From Nematostella vectensis (taxonomy: Eukaryota > Cnidaria > Anthozoa > Actiniaria > Edwardsiidae), in contig NC_064036.1 in assembly GCF_932526225.1 (NCBI RefSeq), forward strand, positions 19,304,953 to 19,368,952: a stretch of 64,000 bases of DNA, written 5' to 3'. Position 1 is the stretch's first letter. Each line of letters opens with the position of its first letter. Under the pieces are notes generated by a model. That model was not told where the DNA came from. It did not search any database and saw nothing but the letters and a program-made list of their open reading frames with translations. A program made the translations under genes and the position numbers. Positions 47,301 to 61,100 of the stretch are shown piece by piece.

Positions 47301-50300
47301 CTGCCCAATTCTCTGCGCTGCTCTCTCATGGCTACTTCTTCCCTTTCCCCACACCACGTGATAGCACCGAGCAGGTAACCCCCACACGAAGGTTGTCCAA
47401 TACACGACCTATGGAATGGAACAATGCCATTCATACATTGGTCAGAGTATTGGACTAGTATGGAGTATCTTAGTTACTCCCTCTGAATTAGCCGATGGTT
47501 TGTGCATCGCGAAGGGCAGGGGGATTAGCGAAGGAAAAGGGGGGGAAATGTCATCGATACTAAGTATGTATTATATGTATATTTAAATGCTACAAATGCT
47601 TGGTATTAATTTCGCAGTGATGAGGTCCCAGGAGAGTATAGCTTCAAGCTTACGCTGGAGACTCAGGTAACGTATTGCATGTGAAGCACTCTATTTATTT
47701 TATCTATTTATTTATCCAATTTATTTATCATTTTGATATATATTTTAGCCCAAGAAGGTGGCAAACCCAGATTGGATTGTAAGTAAATCGTGCTTGTACT
47801 TGTTGGTCAGTTACTGGCATTTTGTACAAAACGTACGATTTTCTATGATAATCTAACGAGGTTTTTGCTGCAGTATTCGACATCACAAAACAAGCTGTAC
47901 ATCAAACCGCAGACGCCATGTCCTATGAAGTTTTCCGTCACAGGTAAAGTATTTGAACTCTCTGCCTGCATATGGCGATCTTAACCTGACGATCAGTCTA
48001 GTAATGCTCTCTTGCTACATGTCTCAGGATGTGTACCTCCAGGAACATTCATCAGGGCAATTCCCATCTTCAAGCTACCCGAGCACGCGAAAGACGTCGT
48101 GCGCTGTTGTCCAAACCACACTTTACTCGAGCAAAGCAACAGAGGTACTCAAAACTAATACTTTACTAGACCAAACCAACAGATATAGGCAACACTTACA
48201 CTTTGACTATAAGGCACCTAAAGAGGTATGCAACACTTCTTTGAGGCAGACCTACAAGAGCAAGTAGTAAGTAGGGAAACATATTGTTAATGAATATGTC
48301 ACGAAAAAAAAAACAAGGGCGAAGTTTTTGCCTTTATTTTCGTCATTGATATGTTTGAAATTGTACTGCTGGAAAAACCACTATGATCCAACAACTTGAG
48401 AACAATTTGCGGATTTATTGTCTTTATTATCCGTTATGTTTTGTAGATCATCCGGCAATGGCGCATTTTATTCGGTCAGATAACCCTCGCGCTGAATACG
48501 AGCGATGCGCACAGTCTGGGAGGCTCTCCGTCAAGATACCATTCCACGTAACTCAAGGTGGGTACTAGTCATCATAATCAACACCGGCGTTACCGTGATC
48601 AGCACTCTAAACACTACCATACCGCCACCACCGGCGTTACCGTGATCAGCACTATAAACACTACCATACCGCCACCACCGGCGTTACCGTGATCAGCACT
48701 ATAAACACTACCATCACCGGCACCACCGGCGTTACCGTGATCAGCACTATAAACCCTACCATCACCGCCATCACCGGCGTTACCGTGATCAGCACTATAA
48801 ACACTACCATACCGCCACCACCGGCGTTACCGTAATCAGCACTATAAACACTACCATCACCGGCACCACCGGCGTTACCGTGATCAGCACTATAAACCCT
48901 ACCATCACCGCCATCACCGGCGTTACCGTAATCAGCACTATAAACACTACCATCACCGGCACCACCGGCGTTACCGTGATCAGCACTATAAACCCTACCA
49001 TCACCGCCATCACCGGCGTTACCGTGATCAGCACTATAAACACTACCATACCGCCACCACCGGCGTTACCGCGATCAGCACTATAAACACTACCATACCG
49101 CCACCACCGGCGTTACCGTGATCAGCACTATAAACACTACCATCACCGGCACCACCGGCGTTACCGTAATCAGCACTCTAAACACTACCATACCGCCACC
49201 ACCGGCGTTACCGTAATCAGCACTATAAACACTACCATCACCGGCACCACCGGCGTTACCGTGATCAGCACTATAAACCCTACCATCACCGGCGTTACCG
49301 TGATCAGCACTATAAACCCTACCATCACCGCCACCACCGGCGTTACCGTAATCAGCACTATAAACCCTACCATACCGCCACCACCGGCGTTACCGTGATC
49401 AGCACTATAAACACTACCATCACCGGCACCACCGGCGTTACCGTGATCAGCACTATAAACCCTACCATCACCGCCATCACCGGCGTTACCGTGATCAGCA
49501 CTATAAACACTACCATACCGCCACCACCGGCGTTACCGTAATCAGCACTATAAACACTACCATCACCGGCACCACCGGCGTTACCGTGATCAGCACTATA
49601 AACACTACCATCACCGCCATCACCGGCGTTACCGTAATCAGCACTATAAACACTACCATCACCGGCACCACCGGCGTTACCGTGATCAGCACTATAAACC
49701 CTACCATCACCGCCATCACCGGCGTTACCGTGATCAGCACTCTAAACACTACCATACCGCCACCACCGGCGTTACCGTGATCAGCACTATAAACACTACC
49801 ATACCGCCACCACCGGCGTTACCGTGATCAGCACTATAAACACTACCATCACCGGCACCACCGGCGTTACCGTGATCAGCACTATAAACCCTACCATCAC
49901 CGCCATCACCGGCGTTACCGTGATCAGCACTATAAACACTACCATCACCGGCGTTACCGTGATCAGCACTATAAACATTACCATCACCGGCACCACCGGC
50001 GTTACCGTAATCAGCACTATAAACCCTACCATCACCGCCACCACCGGCGTTACCGTGATCAGCACTATAAACCCTACCATCACCGCCACCACCGTCACCA
50101 TCAACAGCATCGCCAGCGCCTATCCACCACTATAATCATCATAACTATCAATAGCGCTTCCACCACAATTATCATCACTTTCACCTTCACCGTAACCACG
50201 ATATGTGTAAATGAATTTATAATTTAAGAGCAAATCAGAGGAACAAGAGACCGCAGAATTTGACATGATTTGATGATGTTTCTGTTTATTCTCACAGGGT

Positions 50301-53125
50301 CTATTAGCGAGGAAATAATAGTACACGAGCTGTTCTCGTTTGTGTGCAACAACTCGTGTGGTGGACTCAACAGGCGTGCAATACAGATAGTGTTCACTTT
50401 GGAAACAGGGTAAGCGACACAAAATACAGGTTCGTGATGCCAAACAGGGCTTGTCTAGTTTGTGGGTTTCATGTGTGTCTTTCTAGTGGTTGTGTGGCGC
50501 TGTTTAGAGTCACGTGATAATAATTGTCTTTCTAGTGGATGTGTGGCGCTGTTTAGAGTCACGTGATAATACTTGTCTTTCTAGTGGATGTGTGACGCTG
50601 TTTAGAGTCACGTGATGATGGACGTGTTGTTCTATTGGATGTGTGGCGCTGTTTAGAGTCACGTGATGTTATTCTTTCTAGCGGTGGCTGTGAGCTGCTG
50701 GGGCGTTGTTCCATAGAGACTCGTGTCTGCGCATGCCCAGGTCGGGATTCAAAACAAGACAACGAAGCTGTCAGCAGACCCGGGAGAAAAAAACGCAAAA
50801 TATCAGGTTTGAGTCTAAATCACATAAAGTATTTAAATCATTCTTATTTTTTCGTCCTTCACCAAAAATAATATGATAATGCGATATCTTCGGATGTACA
50901 TTGTAATGATATATTGAAGACCTGTCTTTCACAAAGCTAATAATAATTTAATGTCATCAGGTACATTTTTTTTTCCCAGGTGACGTTTCGAGCTCAACTT
51001 GCGTTTCTCCTTTCTCTAACAACGAGCTCAGCCCTAGTCCCTCGCGAGGTGCTGAGGACAATACCGTGTATAATCTTAAGGTAAGGCGCTCTTCTTTTCA
51101 CGTAAGCCTCCTTCGAAGGAAACGCTTTCGGATCCGCCACTCGAACCCCCCCACCCCACAATTTGTCACGTTTGCTCACCACAGTGCTCCCGCGTCCATG
51201 GATCTTCTATTCGCTTATAAGAATTACCTGCGAAAGAGGCTGATAACATATATCGTTTACAATATTCCAATCCAGACAATAGAGGGAGAAAATAGTTTGT
51301 CTGGAGTTTGAGTAATAAAATGCTTACGAATGCTTTAGTTGTGACAAACTCCGTCTTCTATTTGCGTTATTACTATAGGTTTGTGGTTACGTCAATTACC
51401 TCATCTTGCGGAAAATCGCTTTTGCACTCGAATTCTTCGCCAACATGAGGTCAAAAATGTAAGTAAACATTAGAAACATTTTAGTAACTGGTTGGTATTT
51501 CTCCAAATAAGACACCTAGGTATGGTATTGGTTAAGATCTGGCTTTAAAGCCTTCTGTACTTTGAAGGAAAATTTATTTATAAATCAGGCCCGTACCCAG
51601 GATTTTTCCTTGGGGGTGCGAAACCCGAAAAATTTTCCGCGGAGTGGGATGTAGGGTACTTGAGTTTACTGATAAAAATCTGATCAACCACCAAAAAACA
51701 AAAACAGACGAAGGGATTTTTTATTCATTGAAGTATAGTTTATTATCGGATTTGGCTACAAAAAAAATTGACTCATAGATTTATGACATACCAGAGTGAT
51801 CTAGAATGCTTTTTTAATCTAATTCGCACGTCTATTGCGAACCGGGAATGGACTTTCCGCCGGTGTGGGGGGTGCGAACGTACCCCCCTGGATACGGGCC
51901 AGCATATACACGGCTGACAACTCGATTTAATGACAAGCTCATCCTAATTGCCATTTTTTTTTGTGTACAGAAGTGATATTCCTAGCGAAGCTTGCGACAT
52001 GCCAGAGTTTTTTGAGTTGTCAGACCAGGTAAGGCTACTCTCTCACGTCCTTGATTTTTTTTATGAATGGCACAAAAGCTTTATCCAAAAGCTCCCAAAA
52101 AGGGAGTAGATCTAACATTTGGCTTTTCTAGTATCTGTATCAAGTCGTTAAAATCTTATAGGGTTTTTTTTCGCGTTTGCCATTTTCCGAACTAGAAAAC
52201 AGCCGTGTAGTTGTTGCGAAAACATAACTTGATTGCTTGTATATCACATTCGAAAAAGAAGGAAATCTAAAGTTTGCGACATCATGTGCTCTATATTATG
52301 GTTGGGGACCCTGTGATCTTTGTGGACCTCTACAGGAAAGAAGGGTAATACTTTTGCGATGAAAGAAAAATAGAAATTTCGACAATTCCGGCATTTGATA
52401 TGTCTGAATTAAATGCTAATGCCTTATGTAATTGTATCACTCTCAAATTTAATTAGTGTAAATTATCACTTATTTAAGGAGGTTTGACAGTTTTTAGTCA
52501 AATACTCAAAAACAATTAAGATATCTCAGCAACTTGGCAGGTCTTTGATATACCCAAATGGGCATTGATTGAGGTAAGACGCTAGATGACGCTTTTTTGT
52601 TTGAGTGTCAGCTTGTTCAAAAAGTCACCAAATCTATATGATGCATAGTCTTGGGGGTTGCTATATCGATAAAGATACTAATTATTTATTTTATTTCTGA
52701 AATAACTTGCAATGATATCTACATATAGGTTTACACTTCTGACAATTACCCTTACTGGTAAAACTTTCTAGTCTATTCTCAAACTGTTGTCTGTGTGTGC
52801 TTAATCCACTGTTTAACTCTTTCAGCCGCATTTCTCATTTTACAACAACGGGGAGAGCTCTACTCCAGTTCCACGGTTAGTACTGATAAAGAGTAAATTG
52901 AAAACTGAGCATGCATTTAATAAAAGGATATTTTTATTCAGCCCCATCCCACAATCCTCATCGATCCCCAACGGCCAGCAACAAAATGAAGACCTTTCAA
53001 GTTCAACGGCCCCTCCCTGGTACCAAATGCAGCCCTTCCAGTCAGATGACACAAGCCAGAACCCTCCTTATATGGGCTGCTATACATTCCGCCGTATCAC
53101 CATAGAAACCGTGTACGTCGTGTAA
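44396..53125 (+). CDS. p53: p53-family transcription factor, 16 exons, predicted 475 aa
   Basis: Exons: 44396-44484, 44596-44624, 45695-45765, 47223-47374, 47618-47666, 47749-47778, 47874-47943, 48028-48144, 48447-48557, 50298-50409, 50682-50806, 50980-51080, 51379-51458, 51971-52028, 52826-52875, 52942-53125; all phases agree. The N-terminus is acidic (EIFPDDIFQG). The DNA-binding domain runs from VPGEYSFKL to ETRVCACPGRD. Zinc ligands are kept (CCPNH; CNNSC), as are contact arginines equivalent to human R248 (LNRRAI), R273 and R280. Odd points: Cys at the R175 position, Ser at R282, and one residue missing at M243. GRKKRKIS is the nuclear signal. VYNLKVCGYVNYLILRKIAF is the tetramerisation helix. 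No SAM domain follows, so it is p53-like, unlike p63/p73. Role: tetrameric stress-responsive transcription factor. Exon 9-10 intron holds a 1.5-kb minisatellite. Confidence 0.95.
48589..50115 (+). repeat. 36-48-bp minisatellite in p53 intron 9
   Basis: About 32 copies of GGCGTTACCGTGATCAGCAC with TATAAACACTACCAT and variable tails (ACCGCCACCACC, CACCGGCACCACC, CACCGCCATCACC). Val/Ile/Thr-rich frames on both strands are artefacts. It expands an otherwise ordinary intron between two DNA-binding-domain exons. Confidence 0.95.
50478..50681 (+). repeat. About 51-bp tandem repeat carrying decoy splice acceptors before p53 exon 11
   Basis: Four units of TTTCTAGTGGATGTGTGGCG with CTGTTTAGAGTCACGTGA precede the true acceptor TTCTTTCTAG at 50672-50681. 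Units 1-3 keep CTAG; unit 4 has CTAT. Each holds CACGTG. The unit start resembles the exon 11 start (GGTGGCTGTGAGCTGCTG), so it may derive from that splice junction. Confidence 0.85.
51586..51902. mobile_element. 317-bp MITE in p53 intron 13
   Basis: Begins CAGGCCCGTACCCAGGATTT and ends CCCTGGATACGGGCCAG. The ends pair as cWGGCCCGTAYCC inverted repeats. GGGGGTGCG occurs near both ends in opposed layout. No coding. Target duplication is not clear. Confidence 0.65.
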
Positions 53126-53850
53126 GACTGAGATTGGACCCCCTCATATGGGGGGCTATCACGCCATACGTCATGAAGACTTTTGTCAGAGTTCCCCTTA
53201 CATAAGCTGCTATACATTTCGCCGAGTCACGCTAGAGTCCTGTGTAGAGACTTACTTTTCTTCATTTTTACGCAGTCTTAGTATTTACTTGATAATTAGG
53301 AGAATGAAAGCTATACGTCAAACTAAGGAAAAGTGTCTTTGATGTCTTCTTGTGTTTAATTGGGGGCGTATTATTCAGGTCGTGAGCCAGCCATAAGCCG
53401 CGGCAGGGTCCCAGTCCCCCTATTGTATGTAAGAGTGGCTGTCCCGCTAAGAGAGCTCTCAACCAATCATGATGAAGCCGCTAGCGTCACTATAGCCATC
53501 TCACAGAGGAGTGACGTGCTCGAAGTGCTCGATATCTAGGATTAAGCCATTAAAATCTAATGCTGAACCTGTGAAAAATTCCTTCTATTTTATTAGGGGG
53601 GGGGGGGGGGGGCTTAGCCCTTTGAGGAGATTTCGAGCGGCTAACCGGGAAGATGTCTTGTACTCAGCATAACTTTAACCTCGCGAAGAAAAGGGACGAA
53701 GGATGACCAGAGAGGCGAAAGAAAACCCCCGCTCTCTTCATTCTCCGAGGGGCCATACTTTTCGCTAGCTCTTCTATTTGCACTGAAACCCCAGAGAAAC
53801 GCTTTACGCAGGATACTAGAATATGGGAAAGTTTATCGCCCCTACTTATG
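53126..53850. other. 3' flank of p53
   Basis: Holds a diverged partial copy of the last p53 exon: CTGCTATACATTTCGCCG at about 53208 against CTGCTATACATTCCGCCG at about 53078. A poly(G) run lies at 53596-53613. No separate gene is supported. Confidence 0.5.
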
Positions 53851-53854
53851 AGCT

Positions 53855-54215
53855 CCTGACACAACACCCCTATTTGAATATTTGAACCGTGGGCCGAAAA
53901 ACATAACACACAACACCCCTATTTGAATATTTGACGGGTGGGCCGAAAAACATAACACACAAACACCCCTATTTGAATATTTGACGGGTGGGCCGAAAAA
54001 CATAACACACAAACACCCCTATTTGAATATTTGAGGGGTGGGCCGAAAAACATAACACACAACACCCTTATTTGAATTTTTGAAGGGTGGGCCGAAAAAC
54101 AAAACACACAAACACCCCTATTTGAATATTTGAAGGGTTGGCCGAAACACATAACACACAACACCCCTATTTGAATATTTGAAGGGTGGGCCGAAAAACA
54201 TATTAAACACAACAC
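53855..54215 (-). repeat. About 51-bp tandem repeat
   Basis: Seven copies of CACCCCTATTTGAATATTTG plus GGTGGGCCGAAAAACATAAC, with minor differences. The Cys/Phe-rich minus-strand frames (CVLCFSAHPSNIQIG) are repeat artefacts. Confidence 0.92.
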
Positions 54216-54274
54216 ACATTTATGGATATTTGCCGATGGTGTAACCTCTGGCACCAAGGGAGTAAGATAAACAT

Positions 54275-54531
54275 ACAGTCGATTGACAAAAGGTTGTCCT
54301 CAGCCGGCTTCGCGACTACGCGACAAGCCCGCATGTAAGCATGGGTAAAAATCACTGAAGCGCCTAGCTGTATATATTAGCCACCGCATATACGGTAAGA
54401 CTGTAAGACTGAAGTTATGCGTTGGCTAATATATGCAGCTAGGCGCTTCAGTGCCTTTTACTCATGCTTACATGCGGACTTGTCGCGTAGTCGGAAAGCT
54501 GGTCGAAGACAACCTTTTGTCAAACGACTGT
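54275..54531. repeat. Foldback element: 108-bp inverted arms, 41-base loop
   Basis: Left arm 54275-54382 starts ACAGTCGATTGACAAAAGG. Right arm 54424-54531 ends CCTTTTGTCAAACGACTGT. Pairing runs through GACAAGCCCGCATGTAAGCA and GAAGCGCCTAGCTGTATATA with scattered mismatches. This would form a long hairpin if transcribed. A foldback MITE is the simplest reading. Confidence 0.85.
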
Positions 54532-55107
54532 CTACATAGCTTCCTCCGCAGGCATCTCGTGGCCTGTGTAAAACGCGGCTCTATGAGCCTGGGGCGAGAA
54601 TCTTTGCTTTCAACAAAACAAACATGGCGGACTTTTAACGAAACAACAGCTTTGTATACCTTCCGAAGCGAACGTCTTACCCACCTTCCTAGATATTTTT
54701 AGGGATCCGAAAGCAGTAGGGTTATCAGAGGATAGAGTTCTATCGATGACTCTGCGGTAAACAGGAATTTAACCAAAAAAAATTGAGGTGAGCGATAGAG
54801 GAAAAATAAGAAATGCCTGATAATTTTGCATTCGTAGTGAATGAAAAGATCCTAATCATCATGCTGAAACAAGCCTTTTATGCAAAGGGACCTTTCTATG
54901 CAAAGATAAGATGATATTATTTAAATTGGGATGAATCATTTTTTTTTTCTTATTTTCGCATATTCATTGACATTAGTCGGTAGAGCTACAGTGCACTCAT
55001 ATCACCATATCATATCATAAGCTTAGATAACTACTTTGATTTGCCTAATTTCCTTAAAGATACTAAAGGCAAGTTTTTCTTAACCGCTTGTTGTTTGTAT
55101 TGGAGGC

Positions 55108-58100
55108 ATGGGCCAGCGGTACACCCTTTTCTTCACATCCAGAGAGGGGCGGGAAGAAGACCTGAAGTGGGCCCTACACGACAGGAGAATTTCCCCAAAC
55201 CTGCGAGATCCCGAGAGTAAGCAAACAGCACTCCACGTTGCCGCTGCTAAGGGCAGGGCAGGCTGTGTGAAACTCTTAATAGAGGCTGGTAAGGGATTGG
55301 GAAGTCTACATGTTATGGGATGAGAGATGACAGGAGGGATCTTTGCCCAGATAGAAGATCTTTGGTGCAGTTCACGTAAACAGGAAGGTGAAGGGGTTTT
55401 TCCCTGATCCCTGATTGGACCCAAATTTGCTCCATGATTCGTTAAAAAGGAAATCATTGCTGTGATTTCTTAAAATTGTATGTCCTTGTGACCCATGATT
55501 GAACACAATTCTCCTGCCTGAATTGTTATTTCAAACCTTGAAATTCGTAAAATGCAACAACTGGTCTATATTATCATACAAAATATAATATTTTTTAAGG
55601 TTACAGGGTGCCTTAAGCCTGCGGGACGTTGAAAAATCCAAAGTGTCTTGAAAAAATGTCGATACGCAAGTCATATTTAATCGAATATACTCATATTATA
55701 TGTTATTGGAAAGCTTAATAAAGGAGAAATATGATAATTCTATTTGTTTCAAAGTTTTATGTAATGGTTTATTTTTCAACGGGTTTAAATCATGCGCTTG
55801 TTTTCAGCCAATCGCATCCCTTAAAATCCCTAATGTATCTAAACTATATGGCAGATCTTTACTTTTTATGGCTTATGTCAATCACAATATACACACCTAC
55901 CAGACCGTGTGCGGTTTTGAGATATTTTTCTCTGTTCCTATGCAAATTTGAGTCAAAGTTAGAGGACTGAATAATTTCCAGGTGACATGACACCAAAGGA
56001 CATAAAATACTTGCCAAATTGTGCAGCAATACTTGCCAAATTGTGTGGTCATATCTCTTATACTTTACGCACATTAGGGTATTGAAGTTCAGAAATGCAC
56101 GCGAATCCGAAGCCGAGAAAAACTCGGTTGAAAGTTCTTAGAGAGTGCAACACCTACTTGAGTTATCTGTCAACAAGACGATCATACCATCAGCTCTAGA
56201 TAAACAGACCCACCAATAAGAGGCAAAAACCGAGCAATTGTGGGCTTTGGATTTCGCCATGAGAATAACAATTGACAAGCAAGAATTCCCGCAGATGAGG
56301 AAGACAAGGAAAAGCCACGCTCACGCAAAACCAGGAAAGCATGGCTGAGACCCGTAGCAAATAGGGCAAGTTTTATCGCATTTTTGTGACATTAACTAGA
56401 TAACCTAAAAGCGTAACTAAACATTTTGTCTTAATGTTTTGATTTTGCTATTTTGGAAACGATGAGGATTCTTCACTGATAACCTGGAGGCAGGTTGTAG
56501 GGACAAACTAAGAAAAGAGAAGCCAAGAAAAGTATCTTTTATATAAAAGTCTTCCCCCTCGTTTCTTACGCTTGGGATGACCCCATGCAGACTTCCCTTT
56601 TTTATTTTATCCATCGGTTGAATATTTCGGAATGCTGATAGAAATTTCCGCAAGACGGAGCTGAATTTGAGATTTCCACGCTTTCTGAGTAAAAACTTTC
56701 TGAGTATATTAATTAACTATATCCTAAGGTCCCAGATGTACCAAACACCGGGTTCCAGTAACTGAGCAAAATTCCTTTTTTCTTTTTATCACGAGAAGAT
56801 AATAAAAATCCAAAAAAAAAATCCATTTTCTCTGCTAGAATAAAGGTAATGTAGTATTGAATTTAAAGATGCAAAAATGTATTTTTTCATAAAATTTTCA
56901 CTTCAAGGCACCCAGTAACCTAAAGTCTGTGATCCTTAAAATTGCAAAAAAAACTGGTCCATGATTTGTGATTGCTACCCTCCACCCCCCTGTGTAAATG
57001 GTTAAAATGTTGTAAATGGTTTTTCATGTTTTTAAGGCATTATAAAGGTCTTAAACTAAGTTTGATAATGGCCTTGAAAAGTCTATTTTGTTTTCCATAT
57101 TCAAGTTAAATGCTTAGATCTATTTATTTAGGTTGTAACATTACAGACAAAGTGTAAATTTGGAAATTGTAGGTCATAATTTATTTTAAAATGTGTTGAC
57201 TGCTCTGCTGCAGGAACATAAAATGAAATTTTAAATCTCTTCAATAGACAGTGAACATTTGAAATCCTCTTTTTTAAATTATTCTGTTGCATGTAATTTT
57301 TTAGATACATAGCTGTATTGGTTTCATGTCGAAAAGGCCTGGCTTTTATTTATTAAAAGATTTTATCTTTTGTTGCTCTCTTGTGTGATAGCCACTGCCA
57401 TTTCGGTGTTTAGATTGGCATGAGTTTGCCCACTCAAAAGGTCCCTTGATTTCTTAGTGCAAGTTGGACTTAATGTCACAAAAAATCATGTAGGACTTTG
57501 TAGGTCATAATTTGTGGCCAGAGCTGAGTGAGTTGTTATTTGTCAGCTGTGATTAATAAGCTGGAGCCATTTGTTTATATGTACTTAAAGTTTTGATACT
57601 CTTTGTCAGGTGCTAGTGTGGATGTGAAAGAGAAGGATGGACTAACACCTCTCCACCTTGCTGTGTACCATGGCAACAGCAACTGTGTCCAAATTTTGAT
57701 TGACTATGGAGCTGACGTCAATAGTACCTCAAGGTGATGGACAAAAACAAAAATTGAATGACTACCGTATTTACTTATACATATATATATACGCACTTAA
57801 TGCGTGAGTGCAGGCGTTCATATAATAGTGCTCAATAGGTGTAGAGCGGGATATATCTTGGTTTGTAGGAAAAAAAACACGCGAACTACCGTTTCATCCC
57901 TACAAGCCTGTTTCGTGGTTGCCCACTCATCAGGAGATTTATTAAGAATATATTACTACCATCACTTATATACTATCTATGTATAAAATTAACATAAAAA
58001 TAGGACATGAAATTTGAATGGTTGTTATGGTGAAATTGAATAGTTCAGCTGTTGCATAACAAGGCTTTGTTCCTGTGGCGGCACGAAGACATGCACTTAT

Positions 58101-61100
58101 GTACATATACAGTCATGCGCACCCTGATTTTGAGATCATTTTTGCATTAAAAAAAGCATGTACATATTATACCTGAGTAATTATGGTAAACCCTACCCCC
58201 TATCCCTGAACAAAACTTTCTACAATAGAACCCTGCTAACTTAACGGAAGATACACATAGTTACTGATAATACATAGTTACACACATAGACACATAGTTA
58301 CTGATAATACATAGTTACACACATAGACACATAGTTACTGATAATACATAGTTACACACATAGACACATAGTTACTGATAATACATAGTTACACACATAG
58401 ACACATAGTTACTGATAATACATACAGTAGTTACACACCTAGTTACTGATAATACAGAGCTACACACATAGACACATAGTTACTGATAATACATACAGTA
58501 GTTACACACCTAGTTACTGATAATACATAGCTACACACATAGACACATAGTTACTGATAATACATAGTTACACACATAGACAAATAGTTACTGATAATAC
58601 ATAGTTACACACATAGACACATAGTTACTGATAATACATAGTTACACACATAGACACATAGTTACTGATAATACATACAGTAGTTACACACCTAGTTACT
58701 GATAATACATAGCTACACACATAGACACATAGTTACTGATAATACATAGTTACACACATATAGACACCTAGTTACTGATAATACATAGCTACACACACAG
58801 ACACATAGTTACTGATAATACATAGTTTTACACATATAGACACCTAGTTACTGATAATACATAGTTACACACATAGACACATAGTTACTGATAATACATA
58901 CATTAAATACACACCTTGTTACTGATAATACATAGTTACACACATAGACACATAGTTACTGATAGTACATACAGTAGTTACACACCTAGTTACTGATAAT
59001 ACATAGCTACACACATAGACACATAGTTACTGATAGTACATAGTTACACACATAGACACATAGTTACTGATAATACATACATTAAATACACACCTAGTTA
59101 CTGATAATACAGAGCTACACACACAGACACATAGTTACTGATAATACATACATTAGTTACACACCTAGTTACTGATAATACATAGTTACACACAGACACA
59201 TAGTTACTGATAATACATAGTTACACACATAGACACATAGTTACTGATAATACATAGTTACACACATAGACACATAGTTACTGATAATACATAGTTACAC
59301 ACACAGACACATAGTTACTGATAATACATAGTTACACATAGACACATAGTTACTGATAATACATAGTTACACACATAGACACATAGTTACTGATAATACA
59401 TAGTTACACACATAGACACATAGTTACTGATAATACATAGTTACACACATAGACACATAGTTACTGATAATACATACAGTAGTTACACACCTAGTTACTG
59501 ATAATACATAGTTGCACACATAGACACATAGTTACTGATAATACATAGTAACACACATAGTTACTGATAATACATAGTTACACACATAGACACATAGTTA
59601 CTGATAATAGAGTAAAGAATAACAAAGTCTGTTTATTAAGACATGCATGATGTGTGAAATCACATATTAATAAATAAAATCAGTCATGTCTTTAATTCTT
59701 AGTCTGTGTAAGTATAGAGTTTGAATTCTGGGTTTTGGGTGTTAATAAGAAGCACTCAATGCTCAAATAACAAGTGAACCATTTGCCAAGTCCTTATTAT
59801 GTTTTTCAGGTTGGTCAGTTCCCCACTCTTGTGAGTCCTTACTGTCTTATTTTTCATTTTTTTTTTTCAGGTTTGGTAGTACCCCACTGCACCAGGCATC
59901 ATACTTTGGCCATCTTTCCTGTGCCCAGATCCTCCTGAAAAATGGAGCATTTGTGGATGTGGAGGAGGCCTGGGGACAGACACCGCTATTCCTCGCAGCA
60001 CAGAGGGCCCATAGGTATACACTAGAACAGCTACTAATTACTCAGGCGATATGATAGCGATAATACATTAATTTGTTACTGATTGACATGGTGGAAGGAT
60101 GGTTCAAATAAGCTTCACATCAAATAAGCCAAAGAATTTATTTAACGAATAACAAGCGAAATATCAACTTTTCATACCTGCAGTAGTGTGTAGGCTTTAA
60201 CACTTGCTCACTGTGGTTACCATGCAATTAAAGTTAGGCAAAACATGAATACCCTTACCTCTCTTTTTTCAGCAATGTGGTGCAGCTTCTACTGCAATAT
60301 AATGCATATGTGAAGCAGACGGACAAGGCTCACTTCAAGACCGCCCTCCATGTAGCATGTGAAGCACAAAGTATTGCCTGTGTGCAGTACTTACTGGATG
60401 CAGGGGCGGATCCTAACGCACAGTGTGCCAATGGCCGAACACCAATGCACGAGGGTAACAAGACTTTTGTCATCCCATCATGGGCAAACCAGAGCTTCAC
60501 CTTTTTAAGGGAGTTGGGTAGGCTAAGTGTACAGTAGTATGAGGATGGGGTTAGGGAGCAGGGAACATGTGTACCTCTCCTGTTGTTTTTGATGGGGAGA
60601 TAGTTAAAGCCAAATTGTCACCAGTTTACTTCTGAAGGGGTGTCGGAAACCTCAACCGACAAAAAAATATATTAGAATCCGCAATCAATCAAATCCTCAA
60701 AGAAACTTCCAATAGACACACTGTTTTTCCAATGCATCTTCAAGTAGAGGTAGGGGTATAGGGGCTTGGAGGAGGGAAGTAGTGGTAGGTCAATCCTGAA
60801 CTACAATCTGCCCCCTTTTGCTTGGGATATGAGCCATAGTCAAGTATGAAATATTACCACCATATACCATATAGCTGTGCAGTATGTAAAAACATAAAAG
60901 TGTAGTTTTTGTATGCTAGACTGAGTAGGCTTATTTAAAACAAACAAACAAACAACAAGCATGCCATTCTCTTGTTCCCCAGTCGTAACGAGTGAAGAGG
61001 TAGAGCCTATAACGCACCTATTGGTGGAGTATGGTGCACGCTGTGACATTACAGATAACACAGACAGTACGCCGGTACTTGGACTAGAAGCGCTGATGCT

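Noticed and set aside
48804..50135. Hydrophobic VFIVLITVTPV-type ORFs that look like membrane segments
   Set aside because: Reverse frames of the p53-intron minisatellite.
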